A stretch of DNA of 23,642 nt from DASWVC01 sp036401335 (GCA_036401335.1 DASWVC010000162.1:1-23642), one strand, 5' to 3'. Shown: positions 1 through 7,978, numbered from the stretch's first letter. Numbers and translations: made by a program. Notes: generated by a model from the sequence alone, not told the origin.

Positions 1-2
1 GT

Positions 3-713
3 GATGCCATTGACGTGGCGGTCCACTCCCTCAAGGACCTGCCCACCAGCCTTCCGGCAGGACTTGAGCTGTGCGCGGTCCTGCCCCGGGAAGACCCCGT
101 TGATGTCCTGGTGACAAAGGTGCCCGCGACCTTGGCGGAAGTGCCGTTCGGAGCAACCCTTGCGACGAGCAGCGCCCGGCGCGCCAAACAACTGCTTTAC
201 CGGCGGCCCGATCTGGTGGTGACTGAAATCCGGGGCAACGTTCCGACACGTTTGGAAAAGCTGGCCCATGATTCCACCCTCTTCGGGATTATCCTGGCCC
301 AGGCTGGCCTGCACCGGCTTGGGTTGAACAGCGGCCAGGGCCTTCTTCGCCGCGCCCCGGCGCCCCTTTTCGTTCAACCCCTGCCGGAAATGTTGCCCGC
401 GGCAGGCCAAGGCATTATTGGCCTTGAGATCGCCTCCCCCAATGACCGCGCCCGGGCTTGGCTCGCACAGGTCAATCACCCGGCGACCTGGCTGTGCGCC
501 CGGGCGGAACGTGATTTCTTGCGGCTCATCGACGGCGGGTGCGGTGTGCCGGTTGGCATGCGCAGCCGCGTCGAAGGCGATACGCTTCATCTTGAGGCAA
601 TCATTTTTGACCTGGAAACCGAACCTAGAACCGGAGTCGTGCGCATGCCGGCGGAGGATCCGCAGGGAGCAGCGGCTGCCCTCCTGGAGGAAGTATATGG
701 GAAACGTCGGTAA
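3..713 (+). CDS. hemC: Porphobilinogen deaminase (hydroxymethylbilane synthase), 5'-partial
   Basis: This enzyme polymerises four porphobilinogen units into hydroxymethylbilane, the linear tetrapyrrole precursor of uroporphyrinogen III, in the cytoplasm. The reading frame is open to the window edge, so the N-terminal domain is mostly missing. The visible part starts with DAIDVAVHSLKDLP, which carries the Lys-Asp pair equivalent to K83/D84 of the E. coli enzyme. It continues through the ATSSARR and EIRGNVPTRL substrate-binding segments, and PAAGQGIIGLE. The dipyrromethane-cofactor cysteine is in LIDGGCGVPVG (codon 540-542). The stop TAA (711-713) lies 17 bases inside the next gene, a coupled arrangement that fits the pathway order, because the next gene supplies uroporphyrinogen III synthase. 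An in-frame start cannot be assigned, since the true start lies upstream of the window. Confidence 0.96.
   Translation, partial: DAIDVAVHSLKDLPTSLPAGLELCAVLPREDPVDVLVTKVPATLAEVPFGATLATSSARRAKQLLYRRPDLVVTEIRGNVPTRLEKLAHDSTLFGIILAQAGLHRLGLNSGQGLLRRAPAPLFVQPLPEMLPAAGQGIIGLEIASPNDRARAWLAQVNHPATWLCARAERDFLRLIDGGCGVPVGMRSRVEGDTLHLEAIIFDLETEPRTGVVRMPAEDPQGAAAALLEEVYGKRR
686..690 (+). promoter_or_regulatory. Shine-Dalgarno site deciding the cobA-hemD start
   Basis: GGAGG six bases before ATG 697, inside the hemC 3' end. It supports translation re-initiation at 697 rather than at the upstream in-frame start. Confidence 0.75.
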
Positions 714-2205
714 ATGCATTCTGGCTGGGGCAGGTCCTGGCGACCTCGGACTTGTTACCCTGCGCACCAAAGAAGTCGTCAGTGAAGCGGACGTTGTCGT
801 GTACGATTACCTCTGCAATCCTGAGATTTTAAGCTGGGTCAAAGCAGGCACGGAAGTCGTTTATGCAGGCAAACAGTCCGGCAAACACACGTTCACACAG
901 GAAGAAATCAATCGCCTGCTTGTGGATCGCACGCGCGCAGGCCGGTTGGTGGTGCGGCTGAAGGGTGGCGACCCGTTTGTTTTCGGCCGGGGCGGCGAAG
1001 AGGCGGAGGCGCTGGCCGAAGCAGGCCTCCCGTTCGAAATTGTGCCTGGGGTCAGCTCCGCGGTGGCAGCGCCGGCCTACGCCGGCATCCCTGTGACGCA
1101 CCGTGATTTTACGTCTTCTTTTACCGTGTTTACCGGGCACGAAGATCCCCAGAAGACGGGATCTACGCTCAACTACCCTGCCATGGTCCAGGCAGGCGGC
1201 ACTCTCGTGATGCTGATGGGGGTCGACCGGTTGTCTGACGTCGTTCAGGCCCTCATGGAAGCCGGGGCGGCCCCAGCGACTCCGATCGCCCTCATCCGCT
1301 GGGGCACTACGGGGCAGCAAACAACGGTAGTCAGCACCCTGCAGGAGGTGACCGCTGCCGCGGAGGGATTCAGCGCCCCGGCAGTGGCGGTGATTGGGGA
1401 GGTGGTTCGCCTCCGGCAGAAATTGAAGTGGTTTGAAAGCCGGCCCTTGTTCGGTCGCCGGATTGTGATCACCCGCACCCGCCGGCAGGCCGGAACGCTC
1501 AGCGGCAAGCTGCGCGCGCTGGGGGCTGAGGTTTTTGAGATTCCGGCCATTCGAATCGGGCCGCCACCCAACCTCATGGAGTTCGGTGAACTGGTCCGGG
1601 ATGCGTACCAATACGACTGGGTCGTGTTTTCCAGCGTCAACGGAGTGGAAGCGTTCTTCGAGATGTTTTTCAAGCTCTACAAGGATGCCCGCGACATCGG
1701 CAACGTGCGCATCGCCGCCATCGGACCGGCTACGGCCAACCGTGTGCGTGACTTTCACCTCAGTGTCGACCTGCAGCCGTCGGAGTTCGTCGCTGAAGCG
1801 GTGGCCAAAGCCCTTAAAGAAGAAGGGAGCGTTGAAAACCTCAAGTTCCTGGTGGTGCGTGCCGAAAAGAGTCGCGATGTGCTGCCCAAGCGGCTTACGG
1901 CCTTGGGAGCGATCGTCGATGAGGCGATCGCCTACCAGACGCTTCCCGAGACGGACGATGAAGCCGGGGCGCTCAAGCGCTTTCGGACCGAGGGTGCCGA
2001 CATCATTACCTTTACCAGCTCTTCCACCGTCGAGAATTTCATGAATTTCAAGCTGCCTTGGCCGGCCGGACTGCAAACTGCCAGCATCGGCCCGATTACC
2101 TCTGAAACCATGCGAAAACATGGGCTGCGCGTTGACGTGCAAGCCGCCCAATACGACATCGACGGCTTGGTGACCGCCATCCTGGACCGGTTCGGGCAAG
2201 CGTGA
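697..2205 (+). CDS. cobA-hemD: Fused uroporphyrinogen-III C-methyltransferase / uroporphyrinogen-III synthase
   Basis: A bifunctional protein of 502 residues. Residues 1-245 are a SUMT domain, which methylates uroporphyrinogen III at C2 and C7 with SAM to give precorrin-2. It shows AGAGPGD (10-16), VVRLKGGDPFVFGRGGEE (85-102) and PGVSSAVAAPAYAGIPVTHR (117-136). Residues 252-502 are a HemD domain, which closes hydroxymethylbilane with D-ring inversion, beginning RRIVITRTRRQ. There is no precorrin-2 dehydrogenase domain of the CysG type. The reading frame extends upstream to 418, but I place the start at ATG 697: GGAGG at 686-690 is well spaced, the SUMT domain begins there, and the longer version would lie across conserved hemC sequence. 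It overlaps hemC by 17 bases and is very likely co-transcribed, giving a branch point between heme and siroheme/cobalamin. Confidence 0.96.
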   Translation: MGNVGKCILAGAGPGDLGLVTLRTKEVVSEADVVVYDYLCNPEILSWVKAGTEVVYAGKQSGKHTFTQEEINRLLVDRTRAGRLVVRLKGGDPFVFGRGGEEAEALAEAGLPFEIVPGVSSAVAAPAYAGIPVTHRDFTSSFTVFTGHEDPQKTGSTLNYPAMVQAGGTLVMLMGVDRLSDVVQALMEAGAAPATPIALIRWGTTGQQTTVVSTLQEVTAAAEGFSAPAVAVIGEVVRLRQKLKWFESRPLFGRRIVITRTRRQAGTLSGKLRALGAEVFEIPAIRIGPPPNLMEFGELVRDAYQYDWVVFSSVNGVEAFFEMFFKLYKDARDIGNVRIAAIGPATANRVRDFHLSVDLQPSEFVAEAVAKALKEEGSVENLKFLVVRAEKSRDVLPKRLTALGAIVDEAIAYQTLPETDDEAGALKRFRTEGADIITFTSSSTVENFMNFKLPWPAGLQTASIGPITSETMRKHGLRVDVQAAQYDIDGLVTAILDRFGQA

Positions 2206-2255
2206 CGGGGTCCGTTGCGACCCCCCTTGGTCAGGTAAAACGGCCCGCTCCGGGC

Positions 2256-2285
2256 AAAAAAAAACTCCACCCGAGGTGGAGTTTT
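2256..2285. terminator. Bidirectional intrinsic terminator between cobA-hemD and rpsU
   Basis: A perfect 11-bp stem (2261-2271 with 2275-2285, arms AAAACTCCACC and GGTGGAGTTTT) has a CGA loop. Nine A residues (2256-2264) precede and form part of the left arm. Read on the minus strand, these give a long U-tract after the hairpin, as expected for ending rpsU. Read on the plus strand, the stem ends in four Ts. The two genes converge here. Confidence 0.88.
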
Positions 2286-2307
2286 CAACTCACCGCTAGA
2301 AGATAAA

Positions 2308-2502
2308 TTATGGATTGAAACGAAATTTTACCTTGCCGCGCTTAGCGGCAGCCTTGGCTTTCCGCCGAACCTTTTGGTTCGGAGTCTCAAAGGCTCGAAG
2401 GCGACGCACTTCATCCATGATTCCTTCTTGGTCGAGCTTGTTTTTCAAGCGCTTGAGCGCTCGATCAATCGGTTCTCCCTTACGAACAATTACTTCTGGC
2501 AT
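2308..2502 (-). CDS. rpsU: 30S ribosomal protein bS21
   Basis: A 64-residue basic protein matching the bS21 family. It starts with PEVIVRKGEPIDRALKRLKN, followed by a Lys/Arg-rich tail (KVRRKAKAAAKRGKVKFRF). bS21 binds the 30S platform near the anti-Shine-Dalgarno end of 16S rRNA and assists initiation. ATG 2500-2502 is preceded by AGAGGAAGAG, a usable ribosome binding site. The gene ends 22 bases before the terminator stem. A small reading frame directly upstream overlaps its first 13 bases, so translation may be coupled. Confidence 0.95.
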   Translation of the reverse strand: MPEVIVRKGEPIDRALKRLKNKLDQEGIMDEVRRLRAFETPNQKVRRKAKAAAKRGKVKFRFNP

Positions 2503-2696
2503 AGAAATTCTCTTCCTCTAGCTTGGGTGAGGGCGGTATAGTAGCTGGCCTTCTTTGCAGCGTCAATTCCGCAGCGTAATTTCGTAGTGCCCTTTCGAGC
2601 CAGGGCATCGCACCGCTGGGCTTCCCTATCGTTTGGCTTGAAATAGAACCCGGGCAGGTTAAGAAGCAGGGCGGTAAACCGTAGTTCATCAAGCAT
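2490..2696 (-). CDS. Possible small protein coupled to rpsU (unrecognised)
   Basis: A 68-residue reading frame begins MLDELRFTALLLNLPGFYF and ends ARGREFLCQK. I do not recognise a family. In its favour, AAGGAG (2703-2708) sits six bases upstream of ATG 2694-2696, one of the best ribosome binding sites in the window. The middle of the frame uses mostly G/C-ending codons, and its stop overlaps the rpsU start, the pattern of translational coupling. A GTG at 2697-2699 is an alternative start but is too close to the AAGGAG. Against it: it is short, and its start is only about 15 bases from the divergent lemA start, so any promoter must lie inside lemA. It could instead be an rpsU leader that merely carries a ribosome-binding motif. 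Confidence 0.45.
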   Translation of the reverse strand: MLDELRFTALLLNLPGFYFKPNDREAQRCDALARKGTTKLRCGIDAAKKASYYTALTQARGREFLCQK

Positions 2697-2702
2697 CACC
2701 GT

Positions 2703-2708
2703 CTCCTT
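2703..2708 (-). promoter_or_regulatory. Strong Shine-Dalgarno for the small ORF upstream of rpsU
   Basis: AAGGAG on the minus strand, six bases before ATG 2696. It lies just 5' of the lemA start codon (2712) on the opposite strand, so the two divergent 5' ends share this sequence. Confidence 0.5.
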
Positions 2709-2711
2709 TTC

Positions 2712-3350
2712 ATGAATCGTACCGTACTTTTCGGCCTGGGTTGCCTGGGCATTTTGGTTCTTGCAGCGCTTGCCTTTGGCGGGGCTTTGGTCGGAGGATA
2801 CAATGGCCTGGTCCAGATTTCAGCTTCCGCCGACACCGCTTGGGCCCAGGTTCAGACGCAATACCAGCGGCGGGCTGACCTCATCCCAAACCTCGTCCGG
2901 ACCGTGGAAGGCGCTGCAAATTTCGAGAAGTCCACGCTCACTGACGTGGTTAATGCCCGCGCCAACGCCACCAAAGTCACGATCGATCCGTCCAAGGCAC
3001 CTTCAGACCCTCAGGCGCTGCAACGTTTTCAACAGGCCCAAGAAGCCCTTTCCGGCACGCTCTCCCGGTTGTTGGCCGTCAGTGAGCGTTACCCTGACCT
3101 CAAGGCCAATGGCAATTTTCGAGACCTGCAGGCCCAGATCGAAGGGACGGAAAACCGCATCGCGGTTGCTCGGGGCGATTTCAACCGGGCAATTCAAAAC
3201 TACAATGTCCGCGTCAAGACCTTTCCGACCGTGCTCTACGCCGGAATCCTCGGGTTTCAGCCGAAACCCTTCTTCCAAAGCGCGGCAGGAGCCGAAAATG
3301 CCCCTTCGGTCAGTTTTCCTTCTTTCAGTCCGTCACCGGCGGGTCGATAG
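2712..3350 (+). CDS. lemA: LemA family membrane protein
   Basis: A 212-residue protein with one N-terminal membrane segment (about residues 4-28, GLGCLGILVLAALAFGGALV). It is followed by the LemA signature SADTAWAQVQTQYQRRADLIPNLVRTVEG and a helical coiled domain ending in FPTVLYAGILGFQPKPFF. This family has an outward-facing helical bundle of unknown biochemical role. The start at ATG 2712 gives the family's usual short N-tail before the membrane helix, although no Shine-Dalgarno is visible. It is followed 42 bases later by a TPM-domain gene, a pairing that is widespread for LemA, so the two probably form an operon. Confidence 0.93.
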   Translation: MNRTVLFGLGCLGILVLAALAFGGALVGGYNGLVQISASADTAWAQVQTQYQRRADLIPNLVRTVEGAANFEKSTLTDVVNARANATKVTIDPSKAPSDPQALQRFQQAQEALSGTLSRLLAVSERYPDLKANGNFRDLQAQIEGTENRIAVARGDFNRAIQNYNVRVKTFPTVLYAGILGFQPKPFFQSAAGAENAPSVSFPSFSPSPAGR

Positions 3351-3392
3351 GACTGGATGAACGTAAACTGCCGGTTCTATTAACACCGCACC

Positions 3393-4250
3393 GTGCCCAC
3401 CTTCGCTTCACTCGTCCTGGTGTTTTCCGTCGCGCTGCCCGGGGCAAAACGCCGTGAGCCAGGGCGCGTCCCTTTCATCACGGCCCTGGTCTGCTTGGCG
3501 TTTCTGAGCGGATGGGCCACCCGGTTAACGGGGGCTGACCTTCCGGCGGCCCCGGACCGTTACTTCAATGACTATGCCAGCCTGGTGAAGCCCGAGACTG
3601 CCGCCCGCCTGAACGCGCGGCTGGCCGATTTTGAACGGCAGACCTCAAATCAGATCGTGGTGGCGATCTTCCCGGCGATCCCGGCTGACACCGACGAGTT
3701 CTCGTTTACCACCGATGTGTTTCGAGCCTGGAAGCCAGGGCAGGCCGGCCGCGACAATGGCGCCATCCTGTTCGTCTTCGTCCGCGACCATAAAATCTGG
3801 ATTCAAACGGGGCGCGGCTTGGAAGGGCCTTTGCCCGACGCTATCTGCAAACGCATCACCGCCGATGTGATGGCGCCCGCCTTTAAAGCCGGGCAATACG
3901 ACGCGGGCCTTGAGGCGGGTGTCGATGCAATGATTGCTGCGACCAAAGGTGAGTTCCGTGGCTCCGGACGCACCCGCGCACAAGACTTGGCCAAGGCGCA
4001 GGGGGATCAAGGTTCAGCCGGCTTTGGCGGCATCATCTTTTTTCTGATTGTCCTGTTCATTTTGTTCCAGCTGAATCGACGGCGTCGCGGCGCGGGCTAC
4101 CGCGGCGGGGGCGGGATCTGGATATTCCCCGGAGGGGGAGGCGGAGGCTGGGGTGGTGGAGGGGGAGGAGGTTCGTCCGGCGGGGACGGCGGGGGATTCT
4201 CGGGCGGCGGAGGCGGCACCAGCGGTGGCGGCTCGGGTTCGGATTGGTAA
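3393..4250 (+). CDS. TPM-domain (YgcG-like) secreted or membrane protein
   Basis: A 285-residue protein. A hydrophobic segment near residues 27-48 looks like a signal peptide or anchor. It is followed by a TPM domain: YFNDYASLVKPE, then ARLADFERQTSNQIVVA, then DNGAILFVFVRDHKIWIQTG, then RGLEGPLPD. A second membrane helix lies at about 207-226 (FGGIIFFLIVLFILFQL), followed by an arginine patch and a glycine-rich tail ending SGGGGGTSGGGSGSDW. This architecture (signal, TPM, helix, Gly-rich end) is typical of YgcG-type proteins found beside LemA. The TPM fold has been linked to phosphatase activity and to photosystem II repair in plastids; the bacterial role is unclear. The GTG at 3393 is the longest start, but the long polar stretch before the signal suggests the true start may be internal. 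Confidence 0.88.
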   Translation: MPTFASLVLVFSVALPGAKRREPGRVPFITALVCLAFLSGWATRLTGADLPAAPDRYFNDYASLVKPETAARLNARLADFERQTSNQIVVAIFPAIPADTDEFSFTTDVFRAWKPGQAGRDNGAILFVFVRDHKIWIQTGRGLEGPLPDAICKRITADVMAPAFKAGQYDAGLEAGVDAMIAATKGEFRGSGRTRAQDLAKAQGDQGSAGFGGIIFFLIVLFILFQLNRRRRGAGYRGGGGIWIFPGGGGGGWGGGGGGGSSGGDGGGFSGGGGGTSGGGSGSDW

Positions 4251-4489
4251 AGAAGGTGTCGGAGTATCGGAGCGACCGAGTGGAAGAAGGGATGAAAAAC
4301 CGCTCGCTCGTTGAACGTCGCAGTCGGCTACATGACCGCTCTTACGACGGTCCCTGCGCTTTTTAGAAAAGGGTTTTGAAACCGGTTTAACTTGCCGTGA
4401 TGGAAACCGGCAACGCCATCGATCACCTTGAGGCAGTGCCTTCATCCAGCCCCCATACCCCGTTACCCCGACACCCCGTTACCCTCTTC
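4251..4489. other. Intergenic region with GTGTCGG / GTAACGG repeat units
   Basis: The gap between converging genes holds no convincing ORF. At 4256-4273 there is GGTGTCGGAGTATCGGAG. At 4457-4484 the complementary strand carries two close copies of GGGTAACGGGGT separated by a GTC-type spacer. Related sequence recurs at 11393-11430 and near 13168-13179. No T-tracted terminator is evident for either flanking gene. Confidence 0.5.
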
Positions 4490-5473
4490 CTACCACCGCT
4501 GGTGCACGGCGTCCCGGATCTGGCGGGTGTAAACCTCTTCTGCCGCTGTTTTTTGTTCCGGCGAAAGGGACGGCAGGTCCGATGCCCCGACGTTTGATTG
4601 GATCTGAGCGGCGTTGCGAGCCCCCGGAATAATACAAGACACAGCCGGGTGGTCCAAGATCCAGCGCATGGCAAAACCTGCAAGGCTGATTCCGGGAGGC
4701 ACAATCTGTTTGAGCTGTTCCACGGCAGCCAGCGCCGGTTCGAAGTCAACGCCGGAGAAAGTCTCTCCCCGGTCGAACTGCTCCCCCGATCGGTTGTACT
4801 GCCGATGGTCGTCTTCCGCAAACTTGGTTTCACGCGTGATTTTGCCTGCCAAAAGCCCGCTCGAAAGGGGCAAGCGGACAATCACGCCAACGTCCGCTGC
4901 AATGGCCAGCCCAAAAAACAGGTCCTTGGGCCGTTGCCGAAACAGGTTGAAGATGATCTGCACCGTGGCCAGGCCCGGGTAATTGAGCGCTTTGATCGCC
5001 TCCTCCACCTTTTCCACACTCACGCCGTAGTGCCGAATTTTACCCGCCCGTTTCAAATCTTCGAGGGCGGTAAACGTTTCCGGCCGGTAATAAACTTCGG
5101 TTGGAGGACAGTGCAGCTGCACGAGGTCGAGTGCCTCCCGGCGTAGATTTTTGAGGCTGCGGTCAACAAAAGCCGTCAGGTTGTCCAGGTTGTACCCGTC
5201 CGCTACGTGCGGCTGCAAGCGCCGGCCCGCCTTGGTGGCTACCAGGATTGGTTCGGTCCGGTCCGCCAGAACTTGTGCGATCAATTTCTCGCTGCGCCCA
5301 TCGCCGTACACATCGGCCGTGTCGATAAAATTTACCCCGCTGTCCAGAGCAGTGTGCAACACTTGCACGGCATCCTCGTCGCGCACCGTGCCCCAGCTGC
5401 CGCCAATCTGCCAAGCCCCTAGACTCACTTCAGAGACGTCGTAATTCGTTTTGCCGAGCCTGCGGTATTTCAT
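4490..5473 (-). CDS. Aldo/keto reductase
   Basis: A 327-residue TIM-barrel oxidoreductase of the AKR superfamily, acting in the cytoplasm with NAD(P)H on an unknown carbonyl substrate. The catalytic tetrad is intact: Asp51 and Tyr56 in NFIDTADVYGDG, Lys81 in VATKAGRR, His121 in LVQLHCPP. Cofactor-binding sequence at the C-terminus is IIPGARNAAQIQSNVGASD. The start MKYRRLGKTNYDVSEVSLG is the standard AKR N-terminus (ATG 5471-5473). Its length is normal for the YajO/Tas-like subgroup. A GST-like gene lies upstream on the same strand (117-base gap), so a shared role in detoxifying reactive carbonyls or quinones is plausible but unproven. Confidence 0.93.
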   Translation of the reverse strand: MKYRRLGKTNYDVSEVSLGAWQIGGSWGTVRDEDAVQVLHTALDSGVNFIDTADVYGDGRSEKLIAQVLADRTEPILVATKAGRRLQPHVADGYNLDNLTAFVDRSLKNLRREALDLVQLHCPPTEVYYRPETFTALEDLKRAGKIRHYGVSVEKVEEAIKALNYPGLATVQIIFNLFRQRPKDLFFGLAIAADVGVIVRLPLSSGLLAGKITRETKFAEDDHRQYNRSGEQFDRGETFSGVDFEPALAAVEQLKQIVPPGISLAGFAMRWILDHPAVSCIIPGARNAAQIQSNVGASDLPSLSPEQKTAAEEVYTRQIRDAVHQRW

Positions 5474-5590
5474 GGTAAGACTGCTCGTTTGAATGGCGGT
5501 GCGCGGACCTATGGACCCTTGAATTGCGGCTGGCTCGCCTCGTCCAAAGAAGCGCCTGCAGGTGCTTTCAACCGTGTTCTACTGCAACGC

Positions 5591-6544
5591 TTAACCGAGG
5601 TGTTCTCGCCCCGGGACTGTCAACAAAAGGCTCTGCTCAGGGCCAATCGGCACGATCCGGCTCGGATTCAAGTCGTCGTGCGTGTAGTAGTAGTGCCGCT
5701 TGATGTGGTCGAAGTTGACCGTCTCGGCGATCCCGGGTTGCTGGTACAAATCGCAAAGGTAGCCGGCCAGATTCGGGTAATCTTTGATGCGCCGAAGGTT
5801 GCACTTAAAATGCCCGTGGTAAACGGCATCGAACCGGACCAGCGTGACAAAAAAGCGCCAGTCCGTTTCCAGTGGCGTGTGGCCAAACAGAAAACGACGT
5901 TCAGCCAGGCGTCCTTCCATTTGGTCCAGGGTTTCAAACAGTTTCCAGGCTGCAGCTTCGTACGCGGCTTGGCTGGTGGCAAACCCGGCCCGATAAACCC
6001 CGTTGTTAACGGTTTCGTAAAGAAGCTGGTTCAAAACCTCAATCTCCCGACGGTAAGGCTCCGGGTAAAGGTCCAACTTGCGTTCGGTGAAGGCGTTGAA
6101 TGCAGTGTTCAACATCCGCATCAGGTCATCGTCAGAGTTGGTGACGATGCGCTTGGTGCGCTTGTCCCAAAGCACCGGGACAGTCACCCGGGCCCGATAA
6201 CCCGGCTGTGTCGCCTCATAGGCTTCGCTCAAGAAATTGAACCCGTTTACCGGGTCATGGCTGTAGCCCGGACCTTGACGAAACGCCCAGCCGCGCTCAT
6301 CCCGCACCGGATCGACGACGGTGAGGCCAATCACCGCTTCAAGCCCCTTCAAACGGCGAACAATCACGGTACGATGGGCCCAGGGGCAAGCCAGAGACAC
6401 GTACAGGTGGTATCGGCCGGCTTCCGCCTGATAACCGGAACTGCCGTCGGCGGTAACCCAGTCGCGAAAGGCATCTTCCTGACGTTTGAAAGTGCCGTCT
6501 GCATCCTGTTCGTCGGGGAATTGCGCTTTCACGACGTCCGCCAT
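5591..6544 (-). CDS. Xi-class glutathione S-transferase (glutathionyl-hydroquinone reductase, YqjG/ECM4-like)
   Basis: A 317-residue protein counted from the ATG at 6542-6544. Members reduce glutathionyl-hydroquinones with glutathione through a catalytic cysteine. Here Cys53 lies in LACPWAHRTVIVRRLKGLE, the family's CPWAHR motif. The protein continues with WAFRQGPGYSHDPVNGFNFLSEAY and the segment TVPVLWDKRTKRIVTNSDD. The C-terminal half has ETDWRFFVTLVRFDAVYHGHFKCN. The open frame reaches 6679, but the added 45 residues match nothing in the family, and the 317-residue form is close to the roughly 330 of E. coli YqjG. No clear Shine-Dalgarno is seen. Confidence 0.93.
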   Translation of the reverse strand: MADVVKAQFPDEQDADGTFKRQEDAFRDWVTADGSSGYQAEAGRYHLYVSLACPWAHRTVIVRRLKGLEAVIGLTVVDPVRDERGWAFRQGPGYSHDPVNGFNFLSEAYEATQPGYRARVTVPVLWDKRTKRIVTNSDDDLMRMLNTAFNAFTERKLDLYPEPYRREIEVLNQLLYETVNNGVYRAGFATSQAAYEAAAWKLFETLDQMEGRLAERRFLFGHTPLETDWRFFVTLVRFDAVYHGHFKCNLRRIKDYPNLAGYLCDLYQQPGIAETVNFDHIKRHYYYTHDDLNPSRIVPIGPEQSLLLTVPGREHLG

Positions 6545-6686
6545 AAAGATTTCAGCACCAAGAAGCCTGGAAAGGGTGACAGCGAGAAAGAAGGCGAGGC
6601 TGCTGCCTTTTGCAAGCACACTCGGCAATGACGGCGAATGGGATGCCAGTTCCGGTCGCCGCCGCATCGGAAACGCCAAAGGATTC

Positions 6687-6715
6687 TTGAGCTAATTAAC
6701 TATATAGAAAATAAT
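6687..6715 (+). promoter_or_regulatory. Candidate sigma-70-type promoter before the PEP-CTERM gene
   Basis: TTGAGC (6687-6692) and AATAAT (6710-6715) are separated by 17 bases, giving 4/6 and 5/6 matches to the -35 and -10 consensus. They lie in an AT-rich stretch (about 6691-6745) that stands out in GC-rich surroundings. The roughly 300-base gap between the GST and PEP-CTERM starts holds no other supported gene. The long leader (about 120 bases) is otherwise unexplained. Confidence 0.4.
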
Positions 6716-6844
6716 ATTTGTATCTTTCAACAGTTTCACCAAATTAGTTGCCACACCGGGGTTGTTTTGCATACCGGGCTGAGGGCACCTTTGCTTTCAG
6801 GGAACAATTACGTGCGCGTGGGCTTTATTGCTCCCCCCCTTTAT

Positions 6845-7891
6845 ATGAATGGATTCAATTCGATTGGCACCGAACGCAGAGCTCCTTGGGTCACCGCGTT
6901 GGGGTTGTGTACGCTTCTCGTAAGCGCCGGAGCCCGCCCTAACCAGACGTCCGGAGGTGCGATCCATGACACCGCGTCTCCAGCGATGCTTGGCACCACT
7001 GTGCAAGGGGCCGGCCAGGAGATCAGTTCAAAGTTGTCGTCCGCGCCTGCGTCGTTCGAACAAAGCAAGGTTTCCACGCTCGATTTAGCCACACCGGGCA
7101 CTGCCAATCACCTCGTGGCGCTTGATGCCGGCCTGAGTGACCGTGAGTCGACCGGAACCGAAATTGGCCTTCTCTCGCTTCTTAAGCCGCAACGGGCGCC
7201 GTCGTCGCTGTCCGTTAACGATAATCGGCCGGCTACATCGGTGGCTTCTTGGTCGGCAGCCGTCGGGAAACCTGCCATCGGCAAGTTGAGCGCCCTGGCT
7301 GTGGACGAATCTGGCAAGGTTGTGACCGCCCCCCGCGATCAGACTGACAGCTCCCTCCTTCCGCACGCTGACCTCGATAAGTTCGCCTTAGTGCCAACCA
7401 ATTTTTACTCGCTGGTGGTCAGTCCGAGCGACGAAGAGGACGTCTGGGTGCGGGATCGCCTTTCTAATCGTCCGCTCCTGTCTGCAGACACCGAGGCATT
7501 GCTTGCCACGGTTTTCGGTGATGCCGCGGGCTACTCCAATGCGTCGTTGGGTTCCTCCTCTACCGCAGAGAGTTTGCTCCAGGTCCAAATGCGTCCGGTG
7601 CGGGCCGCAGAGGATCTGACCGACCTCACGACGAACGGTAACCTTCTGGCAAACAACGGGGGAGGTGCCAACCTCAATGTCTCGACGTCCAATCTCGGAC
7701 TCAGCCTTTTGGACCATGGCATGATGACGCAGATGACGTTAGCCAACCAGGCCGGGAATGCGGTCTCCATTGTGTCGGTAAAGAACGTCGCGCCGGTCCC
7801 TGAGCCGAGTGCAATGGCATTGATCGCGTGCGCTGGCGTTCTGACGGCAGCATGTGCGGGCCTTCGCAGGGTTTGGTCTTCCGCGGCCTGA
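6845..7891 (+). CDS. PEP-CTERM sorting-domain protein, unknown function
   Basis: A 348-residue exported protein. The N-terminus MNGFNSIGTERRAPW is followed by a hydrophobic stretch (VTALGLCTLLVSAGA), a likely signal peptide cut near AGA/RP. The C-terminus is a PEP-CTERM tripartite signal: VPEPS (318-322), a hydrophobic helix, then an Arg pair (341-342) and a short polar tail. PEP-CTERM proteins are processed by an exosortase and sent to the outer surface in bacteria that make exopolysaccharide. The body is Ser/Ala/Leu-rich and matches no domain I know. ATG 6845 was chosen because it puts the signal peptide at the N-terminus; the open frame upstream to 6638 has no signal-like start. No exosortase is present in the window. 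Confidence 0.85.
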   Translation: MNGFNSIGTERRAPWVTALGLCTLLVSAGARPNQTSGGAIHDTASPAMLGTTVQGAGQEISSKLSSAPASFEQSKVSTLDLATPGTANHLVALDAGLSDRESTGTEIGLLSLLKPQRAPSSLSVNDNRPATSVASWSAAVGKPAIGKLSALAVDESGKVVTAPRDQTDSSLLPHADLDKFALVPTNFYSLVVSPSDEEDVWVRDRLSNRPLLSADTEALLATVFGDAAGYSNASLGSSSTAESLLQVQMRPVRAAEDLTDLTTNGNLLANNGGGANLNVSTSNLGLSLLDHGMMTQMTLANQAGNAVSIVSVKNVAPVPEPSAMALIACAGVLTAACAGLRRVWSSAA

Positions 7892-7978
7892 ACGCTTTCA
7901 TCGGTTGTAGGCTAAGAATGCGGAGCCCCCGGCCTCCATCAGGGGTTGAATGTGGGCCCCAGGGTAGCAAGATCCTGT

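Noticed and set aside
418..696. N-terminal extension of the cobA-hemD frame upstream of 697
   Set aside because: It lies over conserved hemC sequence, including the dipyrromethane cysteine region, in another frame; ATG 697 has a good ribosome binding site and begins the SUMT fold.
829..2199. Long antisense ORF opposite cobA-hemD (456 codons)
   Set aside because: It is a high-GC shadow of the SUMT/HemD coding frame, with no domain and no start signals.
5549..5569. Near-palindrome centred on CTGCAG between the AKR and GST genes
   Set aside because: It has no loop or T-tract and one wobble mismatch, so it is not convincing as a terminator or operator.
5489..6631. Long plus-strand ORF opposite the GST gene
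   Set aside because: The minus-strand product has the complete CPWAHR motif and family length; the plus-strand translation matches nothing.
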